Shown: positions 1 through 8,094 of the stretch, one piece after another
Layout of the letters: every line of letters begins with the position of its first letter
Numbering within the stretch: position 1 is the stretch's first letter
DNA from: Bacteroidaceae bacterium
GTDB lineage: Bacteria > Bacteroidota > Bacteroidia > Bacteroidales > Bacteroidaceae
NCBI GenBank assembly: GCA_016292045.1
Contig: JAEEZX010000040.1
Coordinates: forward strand, 1-45,791
Reading direction: 5' to 3'
DNA: 45,791 nt
Made by a program: the position numbers and the translations under genes
The notes under the pieces: generated by a model
Databases searched by the model: none
Told to the model about the DNA's origin: nothing
What the model saw: the letters and a program-made list of their open reading frames with translations, nothing else

Positions 1-249
1 GTAGAGAAAGGTGGCCACACATTGCCCATAGAGGTGAAATCGGGCAAGGATTATCAGCGCCACAATGCTTTGACGGGTGTGATGAGCAATGCCGACTACG
101 CAATCCCCCAAGCCATTGTGTTCTGTAATGACAATGTGAGCGTCAGCGGTAACATTGTATACCTTCCCATATATATGAGTACCTACCTTAGAAAAGAAAC
201 TATAGGTGATATCATTTATGATATTGATTTGACAGGTCTGAATAAATAA
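1..249 (+). CDS. ATP-binding protein, DUF4143-type C-terminus (partial)
   Basis: The reading frame is open from the first base of the window, so the gene begins upstream and only the last 82 residues are visible. The piece starts with GGHTLPIEVKSG, the hallmark of the DUF4143 domain at the end of AAA-type ATPases with a PD-(D/E)XK-like fold; the E-V-K of IEVKSG matches the nuclease-fold core. The rest (SNADYAIPQAIVFCNDNV, then VYLPIYM) fits the usual ending of this family. The Walker motifs are outside the window. A hairpin terminator follows directly. The biological role of the family is not well established, and I do not assign a more specific one. Confidence 0.75.
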   Translation, partial: VEKGGHTLPIEVKSGKDYQRHNALTGVMSNADYAIPQAIVFCNDNVSVSGNIVYLPIYMSTYLRKETIGDIIYDIDLTGLNK

Positions 250-277
250 AGGTGCTTGCGGGCGCCTTATTTTATTT
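244..277 (+). terminator. Hairpin terminator after the DUF4143 gene
   Basis: An A-rich arm containing GGTGC pairs with GCGCC followed by TTATTTTATTT, giving a stem-loop that begins at the stop codon and ends in a T-rich tract. It is placed correctly to end transcription of the upstream gene. Confidence 0.6.
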
Positions 278-317
278 CGGACAATCGGACAAAAGGACGG
301 AAGATGTATGATGTAAG

Positions 318-335
318 CCCTTCGACAAGCTCAGG
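318..335. repeat. Copy of a dispersed CCTTCGACAAGCTCAGG-type repeat
   Basis: The 18 bases CCCTTCGACAAGCTCAGG lie between genes. I recognise this word as the core of a REP-like intergenic repeat seen in many bacterial genomes. Only one copy is visible here and no partner arm is present, so it would be a solitary half-element. Confidence 0.4.
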
Positions 336-360
336 AACCAGGAAGAGGGCAGAAACGAAA

Positions 361-390
361 GAAGCACTTGCGAAATATCGTAAGTGCTTC
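361..390. terminator. Strong bidirectional hairpin downstream of tRNA-Met
   Basis: GAAGCACTT at 361-369 pairs perfectly with AAGTGCTTC at 382-390, and an inner CG/CG pair closes an AT-rich loop. On the minus strand it lies about 13 bases beyond the 3' end of tRNA-Met and is followed by a T-rich stretch. On the plus strand it is followed by GTTTTT. It most likely terminates the tRNA transcript. Confidence 0.7.
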
Positions 391-402
391 GTTTTTAGTG
401 GG

Positions 403-476
403 TGGACCAGCTTGGGCTTGAACCAAGGACCTCCAGATTATGAGTCTGTTGCTCTAACCAACTGAGCTACAAGTCC
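403..476 (-). tRNA. tRNA-Met (anticodon CAT)
   Basis: The minus strand folds as a 74-base cloverleaf: acceptor GGACTTG/CTGGTCC, D-arm GCTC...GAGC, anticodon loop CTCATAA (anticodon CAT), and T-arm CTTGG-TTCAAGC-CCAAG. The acceptor stem contains a T-T mismatch at pair 6-67 and a T-G pair at 5-68. No CCA directly follows the discriminator A. It looks like an elongator Met tRNA. A CAT anticodon could also mark the Ile2 tRNA that is modified by TilS, and I cannot exclude that by eye. Confidence 0.9.
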
Positions 477-500
477 GACATCCTTCCTCGTTTTCGGGGG

Positions 501-508
501 CAAAAGTA
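501..508 (-). promoter_or_regulatory. -7 element of the tRNA-Met promoter
   Basis: The minus strand reads TACTTTTG, matching the Bacteroidetes consensus TAnnTTTG, 25 bases before the tRNA 5' end. A TTG about 21 bases further upstream (complement of 530-532) could be the -33 element. Confidence 0.6.
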
Positions 509-551
509 CAAAAAAAAGTTGATATAGACCAAGAATCTCCCGATTTTTTTG

Positions 552-559
552 TACCTTTG
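552..559 (+). promoter_or_regulatory. -7 element of the ribF promoter
   Basis: TACCTTTG is a perfect match to TAnnTTTG. It ends four bases before the ATG of ribF, which implies a leaderless or nearly leaderless mRNA. It is arranged back to back with the tRNA-Met promoter. Confidence 0.65.
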
Positions 560-563
560 CTCT

Positions 564-1418
564 ATGTTTGCTGCAACTATAGGCTTCTTTGACGGTGTTC
601 ATCGCGGACATCGCTGCTTAATCGAGCAGTTGAAGACCATCGCCTCGGAGCGTCGGTTGGACACACTTATCGTCACTATGAAGCAGCACCCGCGTGCTGT
701 GATACAGAGCGAATATGTGCCCCATCTGCTCACCACAGCGGAGGAGAAAGTGCGGCTGCTGGAAGAAACCGGCGTCACACGCATCGACATCATTCCCTTC
801 GACAAGGATACCGCTTCCCTCACGGCACTGGAGTTTATGGAAAGGGTGCTGAAACCGAAGGGCGTCAGCATCCTGCTGATGGGCTACGACCATCGCTTCG
901 GGCACGGCGAAGCAGCCTTTGAGGACTATGTGCGTTGGGGAAAGCAGTGCGGCATAGAGGTGGTGCGCGCTCACGAACTGGAAGGGCAGCACGTATCATC
1001 CACCGCGATACGCACTCTCCTGTCGCAGGGCAGGGTGGAGGAGGCCGCCGCCCTTCTGGGGCACGCATATCTCTTGAGCGGCAAGGTGGTGGAAGGCTAT
1101 CATGTGGGGCATCAGCTGGGATTTCCCACGGCGAATATCTTTATCACTCCGGAAAAGGTGATGCCGCGCAGGGGAGTATATGCCGTTAGCACGAATCACG
1201 GACCCGGTATGCTCAATATCGGCACGCGCCCCACAGCCGCCAACGGAGACGATGTGTCGGTGGAGGTGCATCTCATCGATTTCTCGGGTAATCTTTACGG
1301 ACAGCAGCTCTCGCTGGAACTGCTCACCTTCATACGTGAGGAGCGGGCTTTCGACTCGCTGGAGCAGCTGAGGGAACAGTTGCAGCGCGACAGGGAGTTC
1401 GTCTTGAACCTGAAGTAA
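564..1418 (+). CDS. ribF: Bifunctional riboflavin kinase/FAD synthetase
   Basis: This enzyme phosphorylates riboflavin to FMN and then adenylylates FMN to FAD in the cytoplasm. The N-terminal nucleotidyltransferase domain opens with GFFDGVHRGH, carrying the HxGH-type ATP motif, and continues to SSTAIRTLL near residue 150. The riboflavin kinase domain follows, with GHQLGFPTANI, the conserved PTAN motif. At 284 residues it is slightly shorter than the usual 300-320, because the protein begins directly at the first strand of the nucleotidyltransferase. I chose the ATG at 564; the only in-frame start further up, a TTG at 549, overlaps the promoter. The gene is a single transcription unit closed by a bidirectional terminator. 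Confidence 0.93.
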   Translation: MFAATIGFFDGVHRGHRCLIEQLKTIASERRLDTLIVTMKQHPRAVIQSEYVPHLLTTAEEKVRLLEETGVTRIDIIPFDKDTASLTALEFMERVLKPKGVSILLMGYDHRFGHGEAAFEDYVRWGKQCGIEVVRAHELEGQHVSSTAIRTLLSQGRVEEAAALLGHAYLLSGKVVEGYHVGHQLGFPTANIFITPEKVMPRRGVYAVSTNHGPGMLNIGTRPTAANGDDVSVEVHLIDFSGNLYGQQLSLELLTFIREERAFDSLEQLREQLQRDREFVLNLK

Positions 1419-1448
1419 AAAAGGGATGCCTCACGGCGTCCCTTTTTT
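1417..1448. terminator. Bidirectional terminator between ribF and the anti-sigma-like gene
   Basis: AAAAAAGGGATGCC at 1417-1430 pairs with GGCGTCCCTTTTTT at 1435-1448 around a four-base loop. T tracts flank the hairpin in both directions, so it can end both converging transcripts. Confidence 0.85.
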
Positions 1449-1491
1449 ACAGACAAAATGTGTCTTTCGGTTTTGTTTAAGATTGATTGGT

Positions 1492-1929
1492 TCAGTATAG
1501 AAAAAGTGTATCTTTCTTCTCAGCAGCAGCCGAACTCTGCGGTGTGAGCACCTGCTCCATCTCACCGAATTCGGCATCCGGGTTTTCCACAGCCTCCGCT
1601 GTGGGAGCCTTGCTGTTGTCGCCCACTCCCATGCTCATACTGGCCGCCATGCCGATGCACAGCACAATAGCCACAGAGGCGGCAGCGCGATAGAACGGGC
1701 GGAAGTTGATCTTCCTGGCGCGCTCCTTGCAGCAAGCCTCGAAAGACATCTCGGGAGCGTGCTCCTGAAGCATCTGCTCCTGAACGGCGAAGAGAGCCTT
1801 GTAGCCGGCCAGATGTGCAGGCACACTTTCATTCCGGAAGAAAGCGCGCAGGATCTGCTCCTCCTGCACTGTGGTCTCTGCCTTGAAATAGTTCTCAAGC
1901 AGCTCTTCGATGTACTTGTAGTCTTTCAT
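1492..1929 (-). CDS. Membrane protein downstream of ECF sigma, possible anti-sigma factor
   Basis: The predicted protein has 145 residues. The N-terminal half is acidic and helical (KYIEELLENYFKAETT...EEQILRAFF), like the cytoplasmic part of short Bacteroidales anti-sigma-like proteins. One hydrophobic segment (AAASVAIVLCIGMAASMSMG) near residues 80-100 is followed by a low-complexity periplasmic tail. It starts 34 bases after the sigma-factor stop on the same strand, which is the usual place for a cognate anti-sigma. I see no ZAS HxxxCxxC motif and no FecR domain, so the anti-sigma role is inferred from position and topology. I chose the ATG at 1929 rather than an upstream one because homologous openings of this sort (MKDYKYIEELL) begin there. 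Confidence 0.6.
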   Translation of the reverse strand: MKDYKYIEELLENYFKAETTVQEEQILRAFFRNESVPAHLAGYKALFAVQEQMLQEHAPEMSFEACCKERARKINFRPFYRAAASVAIVLCIGMAASMSMGVGDNSKAPTAEAVENPDAEFGEMEQVLTPQSSAAAEKKDTLFLY

Positions 1930-1963
1930 AACCATAATGTATGACGAATGAGTGGGAGAAAAG

Positions 1964-2464
1964 TTACACCCCAATCAAACTTTTTTTCACTTTTTCTCTT
2001 CCGCGATGCAGATAGACCTTCACCTGCGACTCGGAAATCTGCAAAATCTCTGCTATTTCAGTATATGTCTTTCCTTCAATATCACGTAGTTGCATGATGC
2101 TGCGCTGCATTTCGGGAAGACTGTCCATCGCCTCTCTGACGATACGCATTTTTTCCTCCATCTCCACTTGCTGGTCGGTGCCCGGAACGGGTGCGGCATC
2201 GCGCTCTGCGTCCAATGCCACCGTGTTGCGTCCGGAGCGCTTCAGGCGGTCGAGAGAGAGGTTGCGCACGAGACGCAGTGTCCAGGCCTCGATGCTGTTG
2301 ATGAGGGAGAAGTTGTCGCGTTCGCGCCACAGCCGTTCCATAGTGTCCTGCACCACATCCTCTGCCTCCTCCTGTGAGAGGGTGATGCGGTGGGCCAGTC
2401 GGAACATCTTGTCGCGCAGCGGCCAGATGTGTTCTTTAAAGATGTATGACTGATCCCTGTTCAT
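1964..2464 (-). CDS. ECF-type RNA polymerase sigma factor
   Basis: A 166-residue extracytoplasmic-function sigma factor. Region 2 is visible as EEAEDVVQDTMERLWRERD followed by SIEAWTLRLVRNLSLDRLK. Region 4 is LPEMQRSIMQLRDIEGKTYTEIAEILQISESQVKVYLHRGREK in pieces, a typical helix-turn-helix. A short linker rich in A, D and P joins the two. The ATG at 2464 lies inside the end of argB (overlap 29 bases), so translation is probably coupled. Carriage at the end of a topA-aroK-speA-argB operon puts a regulator under a housekeeping promoter. Its target genes cannot be read from the sequence. Confidence 0.9.
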   Translation of the reverse strand: MNRDQSYIFKEHIWPLRDKMFRLAHRITLSQEEAEDVVQDTMERLWRERDNFSLINSIEAWTLRLVRNLSLDRLKRSGRNTVALDAERDAAPVPGTDQQVEMEEKMRIVREAMDSLPEMQRSIMQLRDIEGKTYTEIAEILQISESQVKVYLHRGREKVKKSLIGV

Positions 2465-3257
2465 GCTCAAGGTCACTCCAGTGGGTGATGACCACTTCGC
2501 TTACTCCGCCCTTGAGGCTTGCGAAGGCATTCTCCAGTTTGGGCAGCATGCCGCCGCTCACGACGCCCTCGCTCTTCAGCGCAGCGAACGATGCTTCGGA
2601 GATATCGCGGATGACGCTGCTGTCGTCGTCAGCATCGCGCAGGACGCCGGGTTTCTCGAAGCAGTAGGTCAGTGTCACCTTGAAATAGGGTACCAGTGCC
2701 TTTGCTGTCTCCGCAGCGATGGTGTCGGCATTGGTGTTGAGCATGTGTCCCATTCCATCGTGGGTCAGAGGGGCAACGACGGGTACCACGAGCGGAGTGC
2801 GCCGGATGAGCGCAGCCAGAGCCTCGCCGTCCACACCGTCCACATCACCTACCCATCCGTAGTCCACCATCTCCTCATGGGCGTCCTCGAAACGCACCTT
2901 CTTGAGCGGGCGCTTGTGTGCCCGGATGATATTCATGTCGGCACCGGTGAGACCGATGGCATTCACGCCGAGTGCCTGCAGGCGTGCCACCAGCGTCTTG
3001 TTGACAAGTCCGCCGTAGACCATCTGCACTACACGCAGCATATCCTCGTCCGTGACGCGACGACCCTCCACCATGTGTGTCTCGATGCCCAGTTGGGCGG
3101 CCATCTTGGTGGCAGAGCGTCCGCCGCCGTGCACCAGCACCTTGGGACCCTCGATGGCAGCAAACTTCTGCAGGAGCGCCGTGAGCATCTGCTCGTCTTC
3201 CACGACGGCACCGCCCACTTTCACGATATTCACTTTATTCAAGATAGGTGTATCCAT
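2436..3257 (-). CDS. argB: Acetylglutamate kinase (acylglutamate kinase)
   Basis: A 273-residue amino-acid kinase that phosphorylates N-acylglutamate, the second step of arginine synthesis. Visible motifs are KVGGAVVED at the N-terminus, VLVHGGGRSATKMAAQLGI (phosphate-binding glycine loop), LTGADMNIIRAHK, NTNADTIAAETAKAL, and VVSGGMLPKLENA near the C-terminus. In Bacteroides the pathway is known to use N-succinyl rather than N-acetyl intermediates, so this enzyme may act on N-succinylglutamate; nothing here decides that. The ATG at 3257 overlaps the end of speA by 23 bases, which fixes the start and suggests translational coupling. Confidence 0.92.
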   Translation of the reverse strand: MDTPILNKVNIVKVGGAVVEDEQMLTALLQKFAAIEGPKVLVHGGGRSATKMAAQLGIETHMVEGRRVTDEDMLRVVQMVYGGLVNKTLVARLQALGVNAIGLTGADMNIIRAHKRPLKKVRFEDAHEEMVDYGWVGDVDGVDGEALAALIRRTPLVVPVVAPLTHDGMGHMLNTNADTIAAETAKALVPYFKVTLTYCFEKPGVLRDADDDSSVIRDISEASFAALKSEGVVSGGMLPKLENAFASLKGGVSEVVITHWSDLEHEQGSVIHL

Positions 3258-5133
3258 ATAGTCCGGAACGATAGTTAGAAATAAATTCCTTGCCCTCGGC
3301 CTCTGTAATCTTGCCGTCCTTGATGGCTTTCGAAACCCATATTTCGAGGCGTCGCACGAGTTTCTTGGGTTCGTATTGCACATATTCCAGCACGTCGGCC
3401 ACCGTCTCGCCGTCAATCACCTGGTCGATGGTGTAGCCCTTCCCGTCTTCATCGATGGAAAGATGCACGGCATTGGTGTCGCCGAAGAGGTTGTGCATAT
3501 TGCCGAGAATCTCCTGATATGCTCCCACGAGGAACACGCCGATGTAGTAGTGCTCCTCCGCTTTCACCTCATGCAGCGGCAGGTATGATGTCTGCTGCAC
3601 ACCGTTGACGTAGGCCGTTATCTTGCCGTCCGAGTCGCACGTGATGTCCTGCAGCTGTGCGGAACGTGTCGGCTGCTCGTCCAGTCGCTCAATAGGCATG
3701 ATGGGGAACAGCTGGTCGATGCCCCATGAGTCGGGCATGCTCTGGAAGAGCGAGAAGTTGCAGAAGTATTTGTCCGACATCTGCTTGTCGAGCGAACGCA
3801 GTTCGTCGGGCACGTGTTTCTGGTGGTGTGCCAGTTCGGCTATTTCGTGCGATATGGCCCAGTAGAGGCTCTCTATCTGTGCGCGGGTCTTGAGGTCGAT
3901 AATGCCGTGCGAGAAGAGTTCCAGGGCTTCTTCGCGTATATCCTGTGCATCGTGCCAGTCCTCCAACATGCTGCGCGGAGAGAGCTTGTCCCAGATGTCG
4001 GTGAGTTCGTGCACAAGTTTGTGGTCGTCCTCTCCGGGTTCGAAGTCCTCCGGCATACGGGGCGCAGAGACGCTTTCCAGCACGTCGAGTATCAGCACCG
4101 AGTGGTGGGCAGCGAGTGAGCGTCCGCCTTCGGATATGATATTGGGGTGGGGGATGTCGTTCTTGTTGGAAGCCTCCACAAAAGAGTAGAGACAGTCGTT
4201 GACATACTCCTGAATGCTGTAGTTCACGGAGCTCTCCGAATTGCTCGAGCGCGTGCCGTCGTAGTCCACGCCCAAGCCGCCGCCGCAATCCACGAATTCG
4301 ATGGGATAGCCCATCTGGCGCAGTTGCACGTAGAACTGTGATGCTTCGCGCAGGGCGGACGAGATGCGGCGTATCTTCGTTATCTGGCTTCCGATGTGGA
4401 AGTGAATCAGTTTCAGGCAGTCGCGCATCCCCATGTCGTCAAGTTGCTGGAGTGCCAGCAGCAGTTCGGAGGAGTTGAGACCGAACTTGGATGCATCGCC
4501 GCCGCTTTCGCTCCATTTTCCTGCACCCGTTGAGGCCAGTTTGATACGTATGCCCATATTGGGCCGTATGCCCAGTTTCTCGGCAGCGCGTGCAATGATA
4601 GCCAGTTCGGGCAGTTTCTCCACCACGAGGAACACCCTCTTGCCCATCTTCTGTGCTAGGAGCGCCATCTCGATGAAATTCTGGTCCTTGTGGCCGTTGC
4701 AGATGATGAGTGAATCGGAATCCATGTTTGTGGCGAGCACGGCGTGCAGTTCGGGCTTCGAACCGGCTTCAAGTCCCAGATTGTAGCGCTTGCCGTGTGA
4801 GATGATTTCCTCCACGACGGGTCGCATCTGGTTCACCTTGATGGGGAAGATGATGAAGTGCTCTCCCCTGTAGTCGTATTCCTTTGTGGCTTTGCGGAAG
4901 CACGCATCGGTCTTCTCGATACGGTTGTCCAGGATGTCGGGGAAGCGCAGCAGCACGGGAGCTGCCACATGGCGTGAGGCCAGTTGGTCCACCACTTCCT
5001 TGAGGTCTATTTCCACACCGTTCTTCTTGGGGCACACTGTGGCGTGTCCTTTCTCGTTGATGCCGAAATAGTTTACACCCCAACCCTTGATGTTGTAGAG
5101 TTCCTCGGAATCTTCAATCCTCCACTTCTTCAT
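3235..5133 (-). CDS. speA: Biosynthetic arginine decarboxylase
   Basis: This PLP enzyme converts arginine to agmatine, the first step of one route to putrescine and spermidine. At 632 residues it has the normal length of the large SpeA family. The PLP lysine is expected at K99 in FPIKVNQMRP. Other hallmarks are GLEAGSKPEL, LIHFHIGSQI, EFVDCGGGLGVDYDG, ISEGGRSLAAHH, and FLVGAYQEILGNMHNLFGD near the C-terminus. It lies 13 bases after aroK and overlaps argB, so arginine synthesis and consumption genes are co-transcribed. Confidence 0.95.
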   Translation of the reverse strand: MKKWRIEDSEELYNIKGWGVNYFGINEKGHATVCPKKNGVEIDLKEVVDQLASRHVAAPVLLRFPDILDNRIEKTDACFRKATKEYDYRGEHFIIFPIKVNQMRPVVEEIISHGKRYNLGLEAGSKPELHAVLATNMDSDSLIICNGHKDQNFIEMALLAQKMGKRVFLVVEKLPELAIIARAAEKLGIRPNMGIRIKLASTGAGKWSESGGDASKFGLNSSELLLALQQLDDMGMRDCLKLIHFHIGSQITKIRRISSALREASQFYVQLRQMGYPIEFVDCGGGLGVDYDGTRSSNSESSVNYSIQEYVNDCLYSFVEASNKNDIPHPNIISEGGRSLAAHHSVLILDVLESVSAPRMPEDFEPGEDDHKLVHELTDIWDKLSPRSMLEDWHDAQDIREEALELFSHGIIDLKTRAQIESLYWAISHEIAELAHHQKHVPDELRSLDKQMSDKYFCNFSLFQSMPDSWGIDQLFPIMPIERLDEQPTRSAQLQDITCDSDGKITAYVNGVQQTSYLPLHEVKAEEHYYIGVFLVGAYQEILGNMHNLFGDTNAVHLSIDEDGKGYTIDQVIDGETVADVLEYVQYEPKKLVRRLEIWVSKAIKDGKITEAEGKEFISNYRSGLYGYTYLE

Positions 5134-5146
5134 TGCTCTGGATGCT

Positions 5147-5683
5147 TTATTTTAGTTCTAGGGATATCTGTTCAGCTATTTTCTCAACCAGTTGTGCCAC
5201 TCTCTCTTTGTTGCCCAGATACGGTACCTCGACAATGTGCTTTGCCTTTTCATAGAACGGAGCGCGCGCCTCCAGTGATTCGCGTATGTACACCTCCAGT
5301 TCTTCGGGCGTCTTACCTTGTATGAGAGGGCGTATGCTCTTGCCCATGCGCAGGTGCTGGGAGAGTGTTTCCGGTGTGCATTTGAGATATATTGTCTCGC
5401 CCACGGAGTTCATGTAGTCGATGTTGTCGAAGTAGCACGGAGTGCCTCCTCCGCACGACAGCACGACATCCTCAAAGGCCGCAGCCTCATGGAGCATCTC
5501 ACGCTCCATCTCACGGAATCCTGCTTCTCCGCGTTCGCTGAATATCTGATGTATGGGTTTGCGGTAGCGCGTCTCGATATACCAGTCCAAATCGTAGAAC
5601 GTACGTCCCAGACGCATGGCCAGTGTCCTTCCGACGGTGGTCTTCCCGGCCCCCATGTAGCCTATCAGGATGATGCTATGCAT
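5147..5683 (-). CDS. aroK: Shikimate kinase
   Basis: A 178-residue P-loop kinase that phosphorylates shikimate on the way to chorismate and the aromatic amino acids. The Walker A motif GYMGAGKTTVG is at residues 8-18, followed by the shikimate-binding Asp region (FYDLDWYIE) and the GGGTPCYF motif of the substrate pocket. The LID arginine lies in RMGKSIRPLIQ. The ATG at 5683 overlaps the topA stop by eight bases. The usual length and all key motifs are present. Confidence 0.95.
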   Translation of the reverse strand: MHSIILIGYMGAGKTTVGRTLAMRLGRTFYDLDWYIETRYRKPIHQIFSERGEAGFREMEREMLHEAAAFEDVVLSCGGGTPCYFDNIDYMNSVGETIYLKCTPETLSQHLRMGKSIRPLIQGKTPEELEVYIRESLEARAPFYEKAKHIVEVPYLGNKERVAQLVEKIAEQISLELK

Positions 5684-7946
5684 TAACCACTTTTTTGCAC
5701 TCCTCCAGTGTGAGTTCCTCTGCACGGGCAGCCATAGCTTTTGTCAGCCTGTAGTTCTTTCCCTTGTAGCTGATATACGGGCCGTAGCGTCCGTTCATGA
5801 TTTCCATTTCGGGCTCCTCGTCAAAGTGTTTGATATGCTTCTTTTCATCGGCCTTTTTCTTGTCTTTGATGAGTTCCAGGGCATCCTCGTATGTCATTGT
5901 CATGGGGTCGGAACCCTTCGGCACGGAGACATACTGGTTTCCGTACTGCACATACGGACCGTAGCGTCCGCTGCCCAGGCTCACCGCCTTCCCCTCGTAT
6001 TCACCCAGGATGCGCGGCAGACGGAACAGTTCGAGAGCCTCTTCCAGTGTGATGGTCTCCATGCTCTGTCCCTTGCCCAGTTGTGCGAAGCGCGGTTTCT
6101 TGTCGCTCTCTGCGCTGCCGATCTGTGCCACGGGACCGAAGCGTCCGATCTTCACCATCACGGGTTCGCCGGTGGCGGGGTCGGTGCCGAGCACCTTTTC
6201 TCCCACCTTGTGCTCCGTGTGGGTATTCATCGTCTCCTCTACGAGGGGGTTGAAGTCCTTGTAGAAGGCCTTGATGAGTCCGTTCCATTTCTTCTTTCCG
6301 GCAGCTACGGCGTCGAAGTCCTTCTCCACCTCGGCGGTGAAGTTGTAGTCCATAATCTGCGGGAAGTTCTCCATGAGGTAGTCGTTCACCACCGTACCGA
6401 TGTCCGTCGGCATGAGTTTGTTTTTCTCTGCGCCCACGATCATCTTCTTCTCCGCGTGTGCTATCTTCTCGCCCTTGAGGGTGAGGATGACGTAGCGCTG
6501 CTCAACGCCTTTCTTGTCGCCGCGCTGCACGTATTCGCGCTGCTGTATAGTGGTGATTGTGGTGGCGTATGTCGAAGGACGTCCGATGCCCAGTTCCTCC
6601 AGTTTCTTCACCAGCGAGGCCTCATTGTAGCGCACGGGGCCGGTGGTGAATTTTTCTGTGGCGATAACGTTCACCCTTGTGAGCACCTCGCCTTTCTTGA
6701 GAGGCGGCAGAGTGCTTTCGTTCTCGGTCTCTGAGGGGTCGTCAACAGTGGCGCGATACACTCTCATGAAACCGTCGAACTTCACCATTTCTCCCTGAGC
6801 CACGAATGTCTCGTCCTCTGCGGTCAGCGTCACGGTAGATTTTTCCACTTCGGCGTCGGCCATCTGCGATGCTATCGTGCGCTTCCAGATGAGGTCGTAG
6901 AGACGCTTCTCCTGATTGGTTCCCTCGATGTCGGTGCGGTCCATATATGTAGGACGGATAGCCTCGTGGGCTTCCTGAGCACCCTTCGAAGAGGTCTGGT
7001 ACTGGCGTGGCTTGCTGTATTTCTCGCCCATCTCCTCCGTGATGTATTTCTTGGAGGCACCAAGGCAGAGGGCACTCAGATTCACGGAGTCGGTACGCAT
7101 GTATGTGATTAGACCGTTTTCATAGAGGCGCTGTGCTACGCTCATCGTCTGCGACACGGTCATGCCCAGTTTGTGGGCGGCTTCCTGCTGCAGCGTGCTC
7201 GTGGTGAACGGGGGAGCAGGAACGCGCTTCATAGGCTTCTTCTGCACGTCGGTCACAGTAAATGTGGCGTGTGTGAGTTTCTTCAGCAGTTCGTATGCCT
7301 CTTCCTCGCTTTTGGGGCGTGTCGTGAGTTCTGCCTGCACATCGCTGTTCTCCCGACTTGACAGCGTGGCAGCCACTCTCCAGTATCTCTCGCTCTGGAA
7401 GGCTTGCACTTCACGCTCTTTCTCCACCACCAGTCTTACGGCCACGCTCTGCACGCGTCCTGCCGAAAGGGCGGGTTTCACCTTGCGCCAGAGTATGGGG
7501 CTCAGTTTGAAACCGACAATACGGTCGAGCACGCGTCGGGCCTGTTGTGCGGCCACCAGACTCATGTCTATGGCACGCGGATGCTGGATGGCTTCCAGTA
7601 TCGCAGCCTTTGTTATTTCGTGAAATACGATGCGCTTCGTATCCTCGTTCAGTCCCAACACTTCTTTCAAGTGCCACGAGATGGCTTCTCCTTCGCGGTC
7701 TTCATCGGATGCCAGCCACACGGTCTGTGCTTCGTGAGCCAGCTTCTTGAGCTCTTCCACCACTCGCTCCTTGTCTTCGGGGATTTCGTATTCGGGCTCA
7801 AAACTGTCTTCGTCTATGCTGAACGATTTCTTTTTCAGGTCTCTTATGTGTCCGTAGGAGGACTTCACCACGTAGTCCGAACCGAGAAATTTCTCAATGG
7901 TCTTGGCCTTCGCGGGAGACTCCACTATAACGAGGTTCTTCTTCAT
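5676..7946 (-). CDS. topA: DNA topoisomerase I
   Basis: Type IA topoisomerase of 756 residues that relaxes negative supercoils. The Toprim domain starts with LVIVESPAKAKTIEKFLG, and the metal-binding acidic cluster is in ASDEDREGEAISWHL (from residue 79). The catalytic tyrosine is Y282 in GLITYMRTDSVNLS. The C-terminal part has three glycine-rich topoisomerase repeats (KIGRFGP, GSGRYGPYVQYG, MNGRYGPYISYK) and no four-cysteine zinc fingers, as is common in Bacteroidetes. The ATG at 7946 was chosen because the protein then begins at the conserved MKKNLVIVESP. It is the first gene of a six-gene minus-strand operon. Confidence 0.96.
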   Translation of the reverse strand: MKKNLVIVESPAKAKTIEKFLGSDYVVKSSYGHIRDLKKKSFSIDEDSFEPEYEIPEDKERVVEELKKLAHEAQTVWLASDEDREGEAISWHLKEVLGLNEDTKRIVFHEITKAAILEAIQHPRAIDMSLVAAQQARRVLDRIVGFKLSPILWRKVKPALSAGRVQSVAVRLVVEKEREVQAFQSERYWRVAATLSSRENSDVQAELTTRPKSEEEAYELLKKLTHATFTVTDVQKKPMKRVPAPPFTTSTLQQEAAHKLGMTVSQTMSVAQRLYENGLITYMRTDSVNLSALCLGASKKYITEEMGEKYSKPRQYQTSSKGAQEAHEAIRPTYMDRTDIEGTNQEKRLYDLIWKRTIASQMADAEVEKSTVTLTAEDETFVAQGEMVKFDGFMRVYRATVDDPSETENESTLPPLKKGEVLTRVNVIATEKFTTGPVRYNEASLVKKLEELGIGRPSTYATTITTIQQREYVQRGDKKGVEQRYVILTLKGEKIAHAEKKMIVGAEKNKLMPTDIGTVVNDYLMENFPQIMDYNFTAEVEKDFDAVAAGKKKWNGLIKAFYKDFNPLVEETMNTHTEHKVGEKVLGTDPATGEPVMVKIGRFGPVAQIGSAESDKKPRFAQLGKGQSMETITLEEALELFRLPRILGEYEGKAVSLGSGRYGPYVQYGNQYVSVPKGSDPMTMTYEDALELIKDKKKADEKKHIKHFDEEPEMEIMNGRYGPYISYKGKNYRLTKAMAARAEELTLEECKKVVNA

Positions 7947-7967
7947 CGTTTTTTGATTTAGCGGCTG

Positions 7968-7975
7968 CAAAGGTA
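7968..7975 (-). promoter_or_regulatory. -7 element of the topA operon promoter
   Basis: The minus strand reads TACCTTTG, a perfect TAnnTTTG match, about 21 bases before the topA ATG. It would drive topA-aroK-speA-argB-sigma-anti-sigma. Confidence 0.65.
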
Positions 7976-8061
7976 TGACAAAAAAATGAACTACACCTTA
8001 TATATTAACGTTTTTTTCAATTTTTTTGCGAACTTTCTTTGGCTCGTTGCATAATTTTTTC

Positions 8062-8069
8062 TACCTTTG
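8062..8069 (+). promoter_or_regulatory. Promoter of the NfeD-like/flotillin operon
   Basis: TACCTTTG at 8062-8069 with TTTG at 8038-8041 gives a 20-base spacing, the complete Bacteroidetes -33/-7 pair. The ATG follows 25 bases later. It diverges from the topA promoter. Confidence 0.7.
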
Positions 8070-8094
8070 TTTCATAAAACAAAAGGAAACCATT

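Noticed and set aside
256..465. 69-codon plus-strand frame before tRNA-Met
   Set aside because: It runs through a terminator hairpin and the antisense of a tRNA; it is not a gene.
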